Positions 11,721-23,509 of a DNA stretch of 64,000 nucleotides are shown here, piece after piece (the first letter of the stretch is position 1; the number at the start of each line of letters is the position of its first letter). Made by a program: the position numbers and the translations under genes. The stretch covers positions 214,089 to 278,088 of the forward strand of contig MU394109.1 of assembly GCA_022578605.1 (NCBI GenBank), given 5' to 3'. Origin of the DNA: Camillea tinctor. Taxonomy: Eukaryota > Ascomycota > Sordariomycetes > Xylariales > Xylariaceae. The notes under the pieces are model-generated. The model did not search any database. It was given only the letters and a program-made list of their open reading frames with translations, and was not told where the DNA came from.

Positions 11721-13912
11721 TTATTTCCCGCCCTTTCTCTTCTTACGACGGTTATTATTCTTTTTCTTCCCACCATTCTGTGCATTCGTAGCAGAGGCTG
11801 CACCCCCGTTTGACGGAGCGGAAGCCGTAGAGCCGTGCGCTTCCGACTCGGAAGAGCTGTTGGCCTCGAGAACAACCTTGCGAACGCCTCCGGCCTCGAC
11901 AATGTTCTCAGTAATGCTACCACTGCGCACAAAACGTTTCCGTCGTCCAATAGCGTCGACATCTGCATTATCTACCGGCGAATTTTCACTAGAACTCGAC
12001 TTGGATTTACTCTGTTCCGTTCGCCTTGTTTCGCTCTCAACGTTAAGCGAAGGCTTCTGATAGCTATCCCCATCCGCCGGAGAGACTCCGTGATAGCTCT
12101 GTTGTAAGGCCTGAATACCATCCTTGGGCCTTAGAAGACTTGTCCGTTCGTTCACGCCGTCTTCTTGGTCTTCAATAACGATATCCGCAGTAGCAGAATT
12201 CGTTCGCTGTTGACTATTGGGGGCTGACGCGGTACCTGGCTTAATCTTGACAGCAGTGACTCGTGTGCTCTTCGGATTAGATGCCGGATTAGATGGGCCA
12301 AGATGCTTGAAGTGATCCCTCATCTCATCAAGATTGGCCTTGACGGGCACGGTCGTGGTTACCATCTGACCATCTTGGCCAGCTGAGCTTCTTCGCATCA
12401 TCAGGGTGGTCATCTTCGGGCTCGAAGATAGGTTAGAGGGGTTGACCTTGTCATTAAGTGACGTAGTTCGTTGTAATTTGCCCGACTGGCCATCTGCACC
12501 CTCTTGTATGTCAACAAGGACTCCATCTTTTACCGCTGGATCCTTTCGTTGAGTTCTAGCCTTGGGCGCAGGGTGAGATCTACGGATTGCTTTGTGAACA
12601 TCGATATAAACATCAGACTCGTCGATAATTTCCCTAAATTCATATAATCAGCGCCGTTATCAAAAAGATGTCACCGCCACAAAAAGAAAAGAAAAAAGGG
12701 GGGTTTAGTAAAACCTACTCTCCAATAAGTTCTTCGATTACGTCTTCAAGAGTAACGACTCCAAGAGCACCGTGATCCTCTCCGGGTGACTCAGAAATAA
12801 GGACCATGTGCGACTTTCCTTCCTGGAAGAAATTGATGATATCGAGACAGCTGGTCTCGGGTCGAGTCTCAGGCAGGGTAGCCAAGGCAAAGTCTTTGAC
12901 TCTCTTGCCATCTTCAGGATCGTACGTGATGAGGATTTTGACTAGCAGCATGCCGACGAAGTTTGTGGGATTACCACTCTGGTGAATAGGAATACGAGAA
13001 TACCCAGCGTCGAGAATCTGATCAATAGTCTTCTCATCCAGCACAGTATCCTCCGCCATGATAAAAACATCATTCATAGGTGTCATGACTTCCTCAACGG
13101 CCTTGCGCTTCAAATCGAGGACAGCGCTAATGATGGTGACTTCATCCTGGTTTAGCCTCTCGTCGACCTCGCCCAAGGACTTGTGTAGAGTAACGAGCGT
13201 CTTCAGACCACTCTTCTTGTAGACGGTACCGTGGTCTTTACCCAGGAGCCAGTCGAGAAGCTTTGCGGTGGGCCAGGCGACAGGGGCCATTAAGTACATC
13301 AGGAGCAGGACTGGCTTGGACATGTAACCGCCGATCTGGAGTCCATAGCGAACGCAAACGGATTGGGGGAGAATCTCGCCGAAGATAACTAGCCAGCAGT
13401 ATAACTATATTAGTAGGCTACCCAGGGGAATGCTAGCGAGAAGAAGGAAGCGGAGAGGCAGATTTACCGATCAAAACAGTACTTCCTACGACAGCAGCGA
13501 TGCCACCGCCAAAGCATCTATCCAGAACAACAGGAAGAGTCTCATTGACTATCACGTTGGACAGGAGAAGCGTGACCAGGACCCAGTGTTTACCCTTGTT
13601 CAGAAGATCGTGGACGCGTTTGGCATTTCTCCGCTGCGGTTCCTCGGGATCGAGAGAGATAACTTGCAGGTATATCTCGTCCTGGCCCATAAGAGCGATA
13701 GTTAAACCGGCAAAGGCACCACCCAAGAGCACAAGAACCATAGACACCATATAGAGAACCCAGAGGGCACCACCTTCGGCTTCGGGGGCATTATCGTGGT
13801 GGTCGCGCGACGTAATCGGAGCAGCAGCAGCCAAGCTAACAAAGGTAGCCTTAGCTAGACTGAGAACTACTCTCCTAGCGTGAAGCAAGTTGCCATTGTT
13901 GCGATGCATCAT
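11721..13912 (-). CDS. CNNM/Mam3-type membrane protein (DUF21 + CBS pair)
   Basis: Predicted endomembrane or vacuolar protein of the CNNM/CorC/Mam3 family, linked in yeast and animals to divalent-metal (Mg, Mn, Zn) homeostasis. Three exons: about 13912-13467, 13390-12718 and 12637-11721. A hydrophobic N-terminus is followed by the DUF21 segment with [16 protein letters not shown] and [14 protein letters not shown], then [15 protein letters not shown], which spans the first intron. The CBS pair follows, with [30 protein letters not shown] and [22 protein letters not shown], the last read across intron 2. The C-terminal 250 residues are Ser-rich and end in a Lys/Arg cluster ([15 protein letters not shown]). 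Translation is placed at the ATG pair 13912/13909 before a signal-like segment; the frame stays open to 14128, so a longer N-terminus is possible. Confidence 0.9.
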
Positions 13913-15500
13913 CTGCAGGTACCGGGAGGGGGAGGATTTGGAACGAGGCGGTGGGCGGGCGGATTCGAGGAAAGCTATTGAGCCAGTAGAATGGGACGGG
14001 ATGGGACGGGATGGGAGGAGATAAAGAAAGTTGTGGGTGATTTGATGATATATATAGTAATTATTGTCGTGGGTCTGTTCTGACAGGTATGGTTTGGTTT
14101 GAAAAATAAGGTGAGTAGAGAGGTTCAATAGAAAGGTTCGCTAGACGTAGCTCAGATTAGCTGGTTCTTCCGGTAAGGCGATGATGATGTTGTTGATGTT
14201 GTTGATGATTTTATTCCAGTCACCGCGAAGCAAGTAATTAGGCGAATCCTTGATCCATTGCAACCTCAGTGTCTTAACAACTAGTAGTATTATACATTTA
14301 TAAAAGAAGTAGAGAGAAACCGTGAAGCTGAAGGAACGTAAGTCAATGGAGAGAAGAAAAAAAAAAGTATCGTCAACTAGCATAGAGTTGCGATGATGAT
14401 GTTAAAGGTGACGTTAAGGGGAGGGGAAGAGGGAGGAAAAAAAAAGAAAAGGAAGCATAAAAAGAAAGGAAGAAAGGAAAAAGTCAAAGAAGTTTATTTT
14501 TTATTATTACCTTATTATTATTTTGCTTTGGTACAATGTAGCTTTTTAGCTTTTAGCTCTCGCTTTTTTTTCCCTCTCTCCTTCTGCCCTTGTAAACCAA
14601 CACTCAACCGCGACTGAAGAATTCTGTTATAGAAGCTACCTAGGCGCTAATAAGGTTTGGAAGGTACTGTACCGTATGTACTGTCAGTATGTAGTAAGTT
14701 TGATGGTAAGTGCATTAACGTATGGTGGGGATTAACGAGGCGGTAGGCAAGAGAAGCTATGACACTACGTAGTGATCTACGTTTATGATACCGGAAATGG
14801 ATAGCTATGCTCTTGGACGAGCCTCTGATAGGCCGATGCTACTAGTAGGATTCTTTATCTGCTCCCCGCCACCCCACCCCGTCAGCTACACAACATACAC
14901 ATGCAGACGCGTTGCTGCTGCACTACAACTAATAAGGTCCAAGCAGTTTGAGTTGGAGAGTTCTAGGTTATACCTAGTATCATCCCCAATTGTTACTTAT
15001 CATTTCATCTGAAGCTGCACCACCTTAAAGTTATATACATACATATAGGTTATATACGAGTTGTCAGCGTGCTTTGACTTAAACTGATAAGTTGTGACCT
15101 AACAGGTGGTTTAGGTACTGACTCTGCAGAGAGTCAAAGCGCTTATTATTGCCGTCTTGGCTTGCTTGGAGGGAGGTACGTGTGCGCCGTCACTTCTTGT
15201 TCATCTCTCTACGCAATGCATCGAGGGAATAATTGATTATTTTGCATTTGCATATAAGTATACCTAAACACTTACCATGCGTTAAACCATAAATGCCTAA
15301 CCTAAACGACCTAACCTGTATCCAACCTTAACCTTAATCTATACCTACTAGGGTAAACCTTATATTTATTTATTTTTTCTATAGAACATTACTAGTGTAA
15401 AACTCCAGTCTAACTAGTTCACAGCTTTCCCTTCTTTATTATACTATATCACTCCTATATACTTACTACTATACCAATAGATATATTCTGTCCAGGTTAC
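13913..15500. other. intergenic region with G-run and purine-rich tracts
   Basis: This is the upstream region of the CNNM/Mam3 gene and the downstream region of the lactonizing-enzyme gene. It contains a G4-type repeat (13993-14015), GAT/GTT triplet tracts near 14180-14210 and a purine-rich stretch at 14430-14490. No coding region is supported. Confidence 0.5.
13993..14015 (+). repeat. tandem 10-bp repeat with five GGG runs (G-quadruplex candidate)
   Basis: Five GGG runs are separated by 2-nt loops, made by 2.5 copies of the decamer ATGGGACGGG. The repeat lies about 80 bp upstream of the CNNM/Mam3 start codon, so the G-rich strand is the template strand of that gene. Short loops favour a stable quadruplex; a role in expression is inference. 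Confidence 0.5.
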
Positions 15501-16744
15501 CTAGTCGTACCATATGGCATTCATCCCGAACCCAGGCTCCGGAATCCTGCATCGGGCCACGCGACCGAGGAACTCGTCCTTCCACCGGTAAATCTCGATC
15601 CAGCCCTCCTGGTCATCCGTGATCGCCAGCCACTCGTCGCTCCAATCGCACGGTGCCACCGCATTGCTGTGCCCCCCGCTTGTAGGTGTAGGGTTCAGAC
15701 ATATCTGCCTCTCGATCGAGCCGCAGCCGCGCAGCCGGAACGCCGCTATGTAGCCCTGTAGGTCGAAGCTGTTCGCTCGGCTCGTTGCGAACAGGTAGTC
15801 CCCCGACTTGGTCAGCGCGCACACGTCGCTTCGGTACATGGTATCGTGCTTGGGAATCCCCGGTGGGATGAGCGGGTACTCGTGGTGCGTGTACACCGGC
15901 ATGTGCGTGGCCGGGTCGATCACGTACTCGCATAGTCGGTTGCCCGCCTCCATCAGTGCGTAGAGATAGTTGCCGGTAGGGTGCATCGCCACCCACCGTG
16001 GGTGGTCTTTCGGGTCCGGCGCATCCACGCTCCCCACCAGTTCCACCTGTCCCGAGGCCGCCTTCTTGTGCACCCACAGCTTGTTCGCCTTCAAGTCCGC
16101 CGAGTAGAGGTAGGTTTCGGTCGGGTCAAACACCATGCCGTGGATGCCCGTGTTGGCCTGGTAGGGGTAATTTTGCGTGTTCTCCGCGAGCGCGCCCGTC
16201 GATGATACCGTAAATACAGAGCCGTGGCCCGCATGTGAATAGAAAGGGTTGCAGTAGACGGCATAGGGAGGCTGCTTTGCGGCTAATAGGAATATGGCTC
16301 TGGTATTGCTTGTAGCTAAGCTAGCCTGGGCTATATTTCGCAGGTAAGGGATTAGCTGTCGTTGACTTGCCTCAAGAAGCCAATTCGGGATCATGCTACT
16401 TACAATCATGATTCATAGAATGTGAGGCTTCGTGAATAATCTCAGTTGGGCTCTTGACCGCAAAGCTAGACCACTTTTTCATGGCCGCGCCATATATGTT
16501 CTTTTTCGCATGCTGCAGCCATCACGTGTAAGCCGAGAAAAGAAGGGGGAAAGGAGTAAAAAAGGAGCCAGGATGAACTCAATTGAATGCAGCTTACGTC
16601 GAAGGTCATCCATGAGATGGGCTCGTCGTGGGGGATCTCGGTTCGCTTCACCAATTCTAGCGTCAACTTCTCATCGTCAAAGGCTACGGTGAATATGGCC
16701 CCCGGTGGAGTCCATGTCCCTATCATCAGATGGTGAACCGGCAT
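15501..16744 (-). CDS. 3-carboxy-cis,cis-muconate lactonizing enzyme (carboxymuconate cyclase)
   Basis: Seven-bladed beta-propeller enzyme of the eukaryotic 3-oxoadipate (protocatechuate) pathway. It cyclises 3-carboxy-cis,cis-muconate to 3-carboxymuconolactone. Exons 16744-16598, 16512-16404 and 16315-15501 give 356 residues, close to the Neurospora enzyme. Conserved segments include the start MPVHHLMIGTWTPPGAIFTV, NIYGAAMKKWSSFAVKSPTE, TGIHGMVFDPTETYLYSADL, DHPRWVAMHPTGNYLYALME, TSGGHSNAV and the end PEPGFGMNAIWYD. The frame is also open upstream to an ATG at 16810, adding 22 residues rich in Arg, Leu and Ser that look like a mitochondrial presequence; the family start argues for 16744. It is divergent from the ring-cleavage dioxygenase at 18250, which suggests co-regulation by aromatic compounds. 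The acceptor of intron 2 could sit a few bases away. Confidence 0.95.
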
Positions 16745-18249
16745 CTTGGAATGATAATGTATGGAAACGGGCAGCAGTCTCCTTCTCAACGGAGAAACTG
16801 TTCTTAGCATGCGACTCGAGCTAACCAGAAATGATGAACCGGCGAGTTTGCACACCCAGATGTCACCAAAACACCACCGGCCCCCTTTTTTTTTCACGGT
16901 TGCGGTCCGTGATGGCTTCACTTGGGGAGGAGGAAGATTACTCCGGGTTGTGTTCCTGAGGTTTCCAGTTCGCTGGCCGGGGAATTGCGGCTTTCTCAAC
17001 GGCAGTGACAGTGGCACGGCCAAGTGTGAAACGTTGTGCTTCTTCACCGCACTCTAAGAATAAATTACTTACACTCCAGTAGCCTACATAGCATCGGAAA
17101 CTGAAAACTCCAACCCCTCCCTCCTATCGCCTGTGACCACCAGGAAAATCACGCCTCGGTGTGGGGAAAGGATGGGGAAGAATGGGGCAGAAGATCCAGC
17201 AGTCGGCATCGGAGGCGGTAGATGGCCGCTGGCAGACTTAGACCACGGGCCAAATTTAAAGTAGTGAGAGGCAGAGTGCGGAATCTCGATTTGCCATACA
17301 CAGCCATACATATCCGGGTAAACACAATCCTTCTCCACAATATCTTCCATCCTGTCCAGTCTTGTTCATCAACAGATCTCACATATCAGAGCTTACCTAG
17401 TCTAGCTAGTTTGTGAGGCCAGTCATGCCGCCTACATACCGTACATACTACCGATCACTTCCTGATCCTTGCTCACGCCTCGTGGGACCCTGAATTACCA
17501 CATTTAAAGTTACTCGGGTCTAATCTGGGATCAGTCAAAACGCTATATTTTTGGGGAAGACAGACAATCATTACCGCCCAGGTAAGTCAGTTTAGCTACG
17601 GATATGTATATGTACCTTGGGTCAGGCGGAGAGGCTTCCGGGTTGTCTGTACAGAGAGTTGGCAGCGGTCGAAAGCTCCCCCGGACAGACGATCTCGGAA
17701 CCAAGCACGATAGCGAGATTACTACTGACTAGAACCTTAGGATTTTTTTTACTAAGATAATCCGGAATATCTTGGCTTACAGAAAAGCAGCATGTGGTAG
17801 CAGTGGGTGCCAACTGGGTAAGTAGGTAGCGTAGAGCCCACTTCTGTACAATATGTATTTGTCTCGGGGGATAGTTTTACTAAGGGCGATATTTCACCCG
17901 ATGAACAAGACCGTCCGCTGCATGCCGCGACACCAATCCGATTCAACCCCAGTAGGCATGGATCATTGGCGGGGTCTACACTTTGGGAGACCTATCATAT
18001 ACCAGTCATTAGGAATTGTGCCATCTGGAAGAGTGGATGAACATCGAATAAGTGATATATTTAAATAGATTGAACACAACGTCTTCCTGTCTCATAGCAG
18101 TTTATTTCGTCTCTTCTATTCCTGTTTACAAGCTCATCCCGTATCTTAACCAAGCCGTTTCCACGAGTCATATCAAGAACCTCGGCCCTCTCTTAGCGTC
18201 ACTTACACATCCTAATCCGCCACTGTACTGATCAGACATACAATCCGAG
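16745..18249. promoter_or_regulatory. divergent intergenic region of the ring-cleavage gene pair
   Basis: About 1.5 kb lies between the starts of the lactonizing-enzyme gene (leftward) and the intradiol dioxygenase gene (rightward). I find no supported gene. Several CGG/CCG triplets (for example near 17680-17700 and 17760) could be Zn2Cys6 sites, but no strong palindrome stands out. Its likely job is a shared, aromatic-inducible control region; this is inferred from the gene layout. Confidence 0.4.
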
Positions 18250-19345
18250 ATGTCTCCCGCTACCAATGGCTTGTCTACTCAGGTAGACGCTCCCAAGCCC
18301 TCCAAATACGATCCAAACTTCACCCAGCATGTCATTGACACTATGGGACCCAATGTCACGCCCAGAAACCGGGTTGTTCTGAGTGCATTCATCCGGCATC
18401 TTCACGACTTCACTCGAGAGGTCGAGTTGACTATCGAGGAGTGGCTGGCTGCTGTGCAGTTTGTGAACGACGTTGGCAAGATCTACTCTGAGTCTGGCAA
18501 AACGAGAAACGAGTCGCACCGACTCTCTGATATCCTCGGGCTGGAGACGTAAGTCGTGTCCCCCCTTGGTATCTCTAACAAGGTTAAGTATCTGTTAACT
18601 AACACAGCCTCTAGGCTCGTGGACGAGATCGCTCATAAGATCATCTCCGATACGGATGTAGACCCGACTTCCTCAGCCATCCTAGGACCTTTCTGGTCCC
18701 CTAATGCACCCTTCCGCGAGAACGGAGGCACTATCATTCAAGACCCGAATCCTGATGGTAAAGTGTGCTTGATGCATGGTATTATCAGCGACCTAGTCAC
18801 GGGAAAGCCGATTCCGGGTGCCGTCTTTGACATCTGGCAAGCGTCGGCCAACGGCAAGTATGACTTCCAGGACCCCGAGAACCAGACGCCCAACAACCTG
18901 CGCGGAAAGTTCCGCGCCGACGAGAACGGCAAATACTGGTTCTACTGCTACCGCCCGACGGCCTATTCGTTGCCTCGAGACGGCCCCTCCTTTCAGCTGC
19001 TGCAGATGCTGGACCGGCACCCAATGCGTCCAGCCCATATCCACATTATGGTAAGCCTCTCCCTCCGCACGGTTTCGAGTTACTTCATGTAAATGAGATA
19101 GGACTTAGCACGAGAATGTATGATGATTAACACATAATTTGTAGGTCACTCACCCAGAATATAAGGGCTGCACTACGCAGCTTTACCCGAAGGACGACCC
19201 GTGGCTAGCAACCGACACTGTATTCGCCGTCAAGGATGACCTGGTCGTCGATTTCAAGCCCCTTAAGGGGGACGACAAGGCCATTCTTGAGCTCGACTAC
19301 AACGTCATCCTTGCGCCGAAGGACTACAAAGGCAAAGACTTTTGA
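18250..19345 (+). CDS. intradiol ring-cleavage dioxygenase (hydroxyquinol/catechol/protocatechuate type)
   Basis: Non-heme Fe(III) enzyme that opens an aromatic ring between two hydroxyls. Exons 18250-18548, 18615-19050 and 19145-19345 encode 311 residues. The N-terminal dioxygenase domain (residues about 15-110) contains the usual [19 protein letters not shown] helix. The catalytic beta-domain begins near [13 protein letters not shown]. All four iron ligands are present: Tyr182 (GKYDFQDP), Tyr217 ([11 protein letters not shown]), His241 and His243 (RPAHIHIM). The [10 protein letters not shown] context resembles hydroxyquinol 1,2-dioxygenases. However, the divergent neighbour acts on the product of protocatechuate 3,4-cleavage, so protocatechuate is a plausible true substrate. 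The sequence alone does not decide. No secretion signal is visible, so the enzyme is probably cytosolic. Two hairpins follow the stop codon. Confidence 0.93.
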
Positions 19346-19412
19346 GTGAATACAGAGTGCCCTTCTGTAGCAACAGAACCTATTTACAAGCGTGCCCAGT
19401 TCTCACCGACGA

Positions 19413-19437
19413 CTTCCTGCCCTTAACAGGCAGGAAG
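19413..19437. repeat. 9-bp inverted repeat in the dioxygenase 3' region
   Basis: CTTCCTGCC (19413-19421) and GGCAGGAAG (19429-19437) are perfect complements around a 7-nt loop, 68 bp after the stop codon. The predicted hairpin would lie in the 3' UTR. Confidence 0.55.
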
Positions 19438-19472
19438 ATTTATCGGGATGCAGAGAGAGCGTGGTTCGTATA

Positions 19473-19501
19473 CCCTTTCTATTGCGGAGCATAGAAAAGG
19501 G
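19473..19501. repeat. second hairpin in the dioxygenase 3' region
   Basis: CCCTTTCTAT (19473-19482) pairs with ATAGAAAAGGG (19491-19501) with one bulged A and an 8-nt loop. It lies 35 bp beyond the first hairpin, so the two form a double stem-loop after this gene. Confidence 0.45.
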
Positions 19502-21949
19502 CGTAGCAATTTAACGACTCATAAGCGAAGGAGTATACGATCGAACAGAGGTGTTTAACCTCATTGTATATATATTTTCTGCACTATGTTATTTTCTGCA
19601 CCATATGATTGTACTTATAAAGCGACGCAAGTACATACGCAGAGTTCTGTTTTCTATAAGAACATGGTTAAATTAACTATATTGAAAATATCTCCTTGAA
19701 TCCAGCAATAACAGTGCCATTATGGCACACTATAAGTGATTGATAGAAAAGGGGGATTATTTACCAATTATAGAAAACCTCATACATAACCAGTCTTCTT
19801 AAACAGGGCGTGATTAGACATATTCACACCCTGATCGACATGCGAATCCAATCCGGTCGATCCTTCAGTGTTCTTCACCTGCAGTCAAGCCGAACCGAGA
19901 AGACGGTCAGATCATTTATCGCTTTGGTTCGAACATGAGATCGATCTACTCCCGAAGGCAACACACCAAAACTGTCGCGCGAACAGATGAACAGTTTGCG
20001 AGCCTGATGTAGAGATCTACACTCGCTTGGTCTTGCCATCATGACAAGCTTCCCCCTTTCCTCCTTCGTACGATTTTGAACCTTTTTTTTCTTGAGCACA
20101 TCGAAGCAATACTAAATGTACTCGTGCCCTCCTGCCCCCCGTCCTCCCCCTGTTCAGTGTTCACAACAGACATAAATACATGCAGAGGGCTATTCTTAGT
20201 GTTCCATTAAGGGGGCTGGACCAAGAAGAAGAATATATTAAACAAGAGAGAGCCCTGTAGCTCCTGAAGCGAGAAGAAATGCATCCATCACCACATACAT
20301 ATTCCCATACATACGTACCTCCTTTTGTCGTCGTCGTTGTTCTCCTCCCCGATTACCACCTTCCTCAGAAACGGATCCTCCTTTCCTTTCCTATCCCAAC
20401 AGGTTTCCCCCTGTCTGCCCAGATTCTCCCCTCAAACATAGCCTGGTGATTCACATAGATGGCGCGCCAGTCTAAATATAGTCTAAGATGCAGTTCATGA
20501 TGTTGCGCATCGCTGCGACGACAAGTATCGGTTGACTAATAGATATGCGCGTTCTCGTCTGAGATTCGTTCGTGCCGCATAGCCGCCTTCCAAGACCGCG
20601 CCAGCTGCTGAAACAAGGGACTCTCCTCCCCCGCCTCACTCTGGTCCCTGCATGTCACGATCCGGTCCCCGCGGCGCTTGGCATATCTGGGGGAAAAGAA
20701 AGAAAAAAAAGAAAGTTGGCATGGTTGTTTCGGCTGGGGCCGCTGGGCTAGGTTTGGTTCTACAACTACAACTACATACTATTGCTCTGCGCACGTGCGA
20801 TGTTGCCGCTTCTGGTTCCTTTTCTTTTTCTCACCCGTTTGTGCCCGGGCTATACATATCGACCAAGAATCACGAACTTAGCTGACGCTCCGGCTTGGCT
20901 GTCGACGTCCAGGCTCAAGAATGTCGCATTAGTAGTTTTACGGATACAATTAGCCTTCTTGTGGCGTCAACATAATTTCATCACATAGGGAATTTAAAGA
21001 TTCTCAATTTAATTTTTGTAAGTTTTTTTTATTAATTATATTGATTTTCTTTTTCTTTCCGTGCTGTTTTCATTTCTGGTATCTCTGTGTCCCTGATTTT
21101 CCTAGGGGTCATATCGTTCGTCCTATATAATAATTGCGCGCTATAAATACATGGAAATAGGCTTTTTTCGAACCGGTTCGCACACTATTATTACACTGCC
21201 TTTCCAGCAAAGAAAATAAACAAGGGGAAGGAGATCCATCTCGCTTGCTCGCCAAATGACACGAAACGGCCCTGCTTTTGTTGTGCGGCTCGGACCATTC
21301 TTGGCGAGACTTTCGTTCGTAACCGTTCTGGAATTGTTGCTGTGATCTTGTCGTTCGCCCCTGTTAGAAATATGATGGTATCTCCTATGCAGGGGCACGC
21401 CAGGTCCCCCCATACGGGGCTTTCATGCTCGAGTCTAACAGCAACGAACTTAGAGATCCAGACTTCTTGGTTTGAAGCAGATTCCACGTCAATCGCTAGA
21501 TAGTACCCACGGCACTGCGCTCACACTCACTGGCGGAAGAGGCCACGCAAATTCTTGGGCAATTCGGAGGAGAATGGGTTTGTTTTAGGAAGGATTGAGT
21601 CCCGGTAATGACTGTGATGTGAATTATGTTTGTTCTGCGGAAGTGTGAAATAGGGAGTCTCGTGTAATTGACAAGAAGACCCTTCTTCTCGCTCGCTCTT
21701 AATATATTTTAAAGGAGTTCCTCGTCCACTCCCAATCCCTGTCAACCATCTCTCGTCTCCGGGCGACGCTTCGAGATTTCGCAAGAATCGATGTGTTGTT
21801 TTCTTTTCGCCAAGTCGATCGACTCTCTTGTAATTAGATTTGTGACCTCTCACACTACGCCGCTCCACCGGCCCCAAATCCGCCTCAGCACGCAGACGGT
21901 TTGCATCCGCTCTTGGGGCTAGCCAAGAGGTTCCTTTCCTTCCAGTGGC
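19502..21949. other. intergenic region without a supported gene
   Basis: This stretch holds only short unmatched open frames on both strands, plus C/T-rich patches near 20130-20400 and GTC triplets near 20330. The right end is the 3' side of the ZIP transporter gene. I see no repeat or RNA gene that I can support. Confidence 0.5.
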
Positions 21950-23509
21950 TTACGCGAATGCACCAACAACGGACATACCAGCGGCTAGAATATAATTAGT
22001 AAAACAAGAACGTAGCTTAATACACGAGAACTACGTACCTCCTAGCAGCACAAAGGCAAAGGCCTTCTTCTTGTCGTTCATCGTCAGCTCGCGGTTCGAC
22101 TCCTCAGATAGGAAGTCCTCAGCAAGTAGATCAACAGTAGCAGCGTAGATGAGGAGACCAGAAGAGCTAGTAATACTGTTAGTGGTCTGCGCTTAGACAA
22201 TACCGAAGTGGTTGGGTAGACTTACATCGCATTGAAGACACCGACAATGATGAGACCAAAGGCGCTATTAGGATCGTAGCTATCACGGGCAATCAAACCG
22301 ATAGCTTGGCCAATTGGAGCTGTAGTACCGAAGGCGAAGACAAGGAGCCAAGGCCTGATGCTTCCCTTAGGGTACGGCACAGCCGCAATACGGGAGCCCA
22401 GACCAAGACCCTCGAACATCTGGTGGAACAGGATAGCGACGAGCAGGATGACGAAACCCTCAACGGTGATGGAGACAGTCATGCCGACGAAAACAGAGTG
22501 GAACAGGATACCACCTTCCAGGAGAGTGATGTTCATAGACATTCTCTTGTAGATCATGGGGTCAACTGGCTGTCCTTCCTCATCCCACATGCTCTTCTCG
22601 CTCACGATAACCTCCTCTTTGTGGTCAATATGTTGGGGTTGATTGGCGCGGATCATGTTCATCATCTCAAGGCGCTGTCGGACGTATTGCTCGTAAAAGA
22701 CAATAAACCAAGGAGGCATCTCGCTGTGGGGGAGATCCATATCGTTGCCATCGCCGTAAGGCATAGGGGGCTGAACCTCGTTGTTCTGTCCGTACATCTT
22801 CTGGGCCATCTGCTTCTCATAGCTGATATCCTCGGCCTCGAAACTGTTGTGGTTGGGATTCCGGGCAGGGCGAGGGGGGGCAGCACCCATAGGAGGAGCA
22901 ACGTGTTCTTCAAAACCGCGGGCACCACCGTGAGAATGGCCGCCCATCTTGTTGTTCATCCAAACTTCGATGACGAAAAGGCAAAAGAGTGAAAACATCA
23001 TGATAACACCGGGCATGGGTGGGTACTGCTCGGTAAAGAGATCCGGAAGACATGGGTCTGAAAGACTGAAGAAGGCGGTAGGGAGAAGCTACAAGACTGA
23101 TTAGTCTCGTGGGTAAGGGGAAATGTTCAGCCTTCAACTGTGCGACTTACATGAACGAAGGCCGTTGCTATCAGGACACCAGTACCAAAGTGTTTACAAG
23201 CGAAGAAAACCTTGGTTGGGACCTTAAGCCACGATATCTTCTTTGCAGCCACGGGGAAACCAGCACCTATAATTGATTTGTTAATAAAACATCTTCTATA
23301 TCCAACGCATCAAGATTCTCTCATACCGAAGACTGAGGCTGCTAGGACAAGGACTGCGCAATGTTAGTGGATTATCTAAAATGTTCGCCATTCTGGAAAT
23401 TTTGATGCAACTTACAAAGTCCCACTACATGTAGAGGCAAATCATATTCTCCAGCCTCCTTGCCGCTGCCGCAAGCGGGCTTTCCCATATCTGCCATATC
23501 AGAAGACAT
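21950..23509 (-). CDS. ZIP family zinc/iron transporter
   Basis: Membrane importer of Zn2+ (possibly Fe2+) into the cytosol, of the fungal ZIP type. The gene starts at ATG 23509 (MSSDMADMGKPACGSGKEAG) and has about six exons; the first three are short, and introns end near 23355, 23270 and 23150. The longest exon is about 23089-22227. The last exon is tiny and ends at TAA 21950 with the sequence AAGMSVVGAFA. Hallmarks are TM3 HFGTGVLIATAFVHLLP, a long His-containing variable loop (GGHSHGGARG), TM4 with HSVFVGMTVS and TM5 HQMFEGLGLG, which carry the metal ligands. The C-terminus before the last exon reads LLAEDFLSEESNRELTMNDKKKAFAFVLLG. It points away from the CDF transporter gene 1.9 kb to the right. 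Small-exon borders are hand-placed but keep the frame. Confidence 0.92.

Noticed and set aside
22306..22992. Long 228-codon plus-strand frame opposite the ZIP transporter.
   Set aside because: It is the antisense shadow of the main ZIP exon, whose minus-strand translation has clear family motifs.
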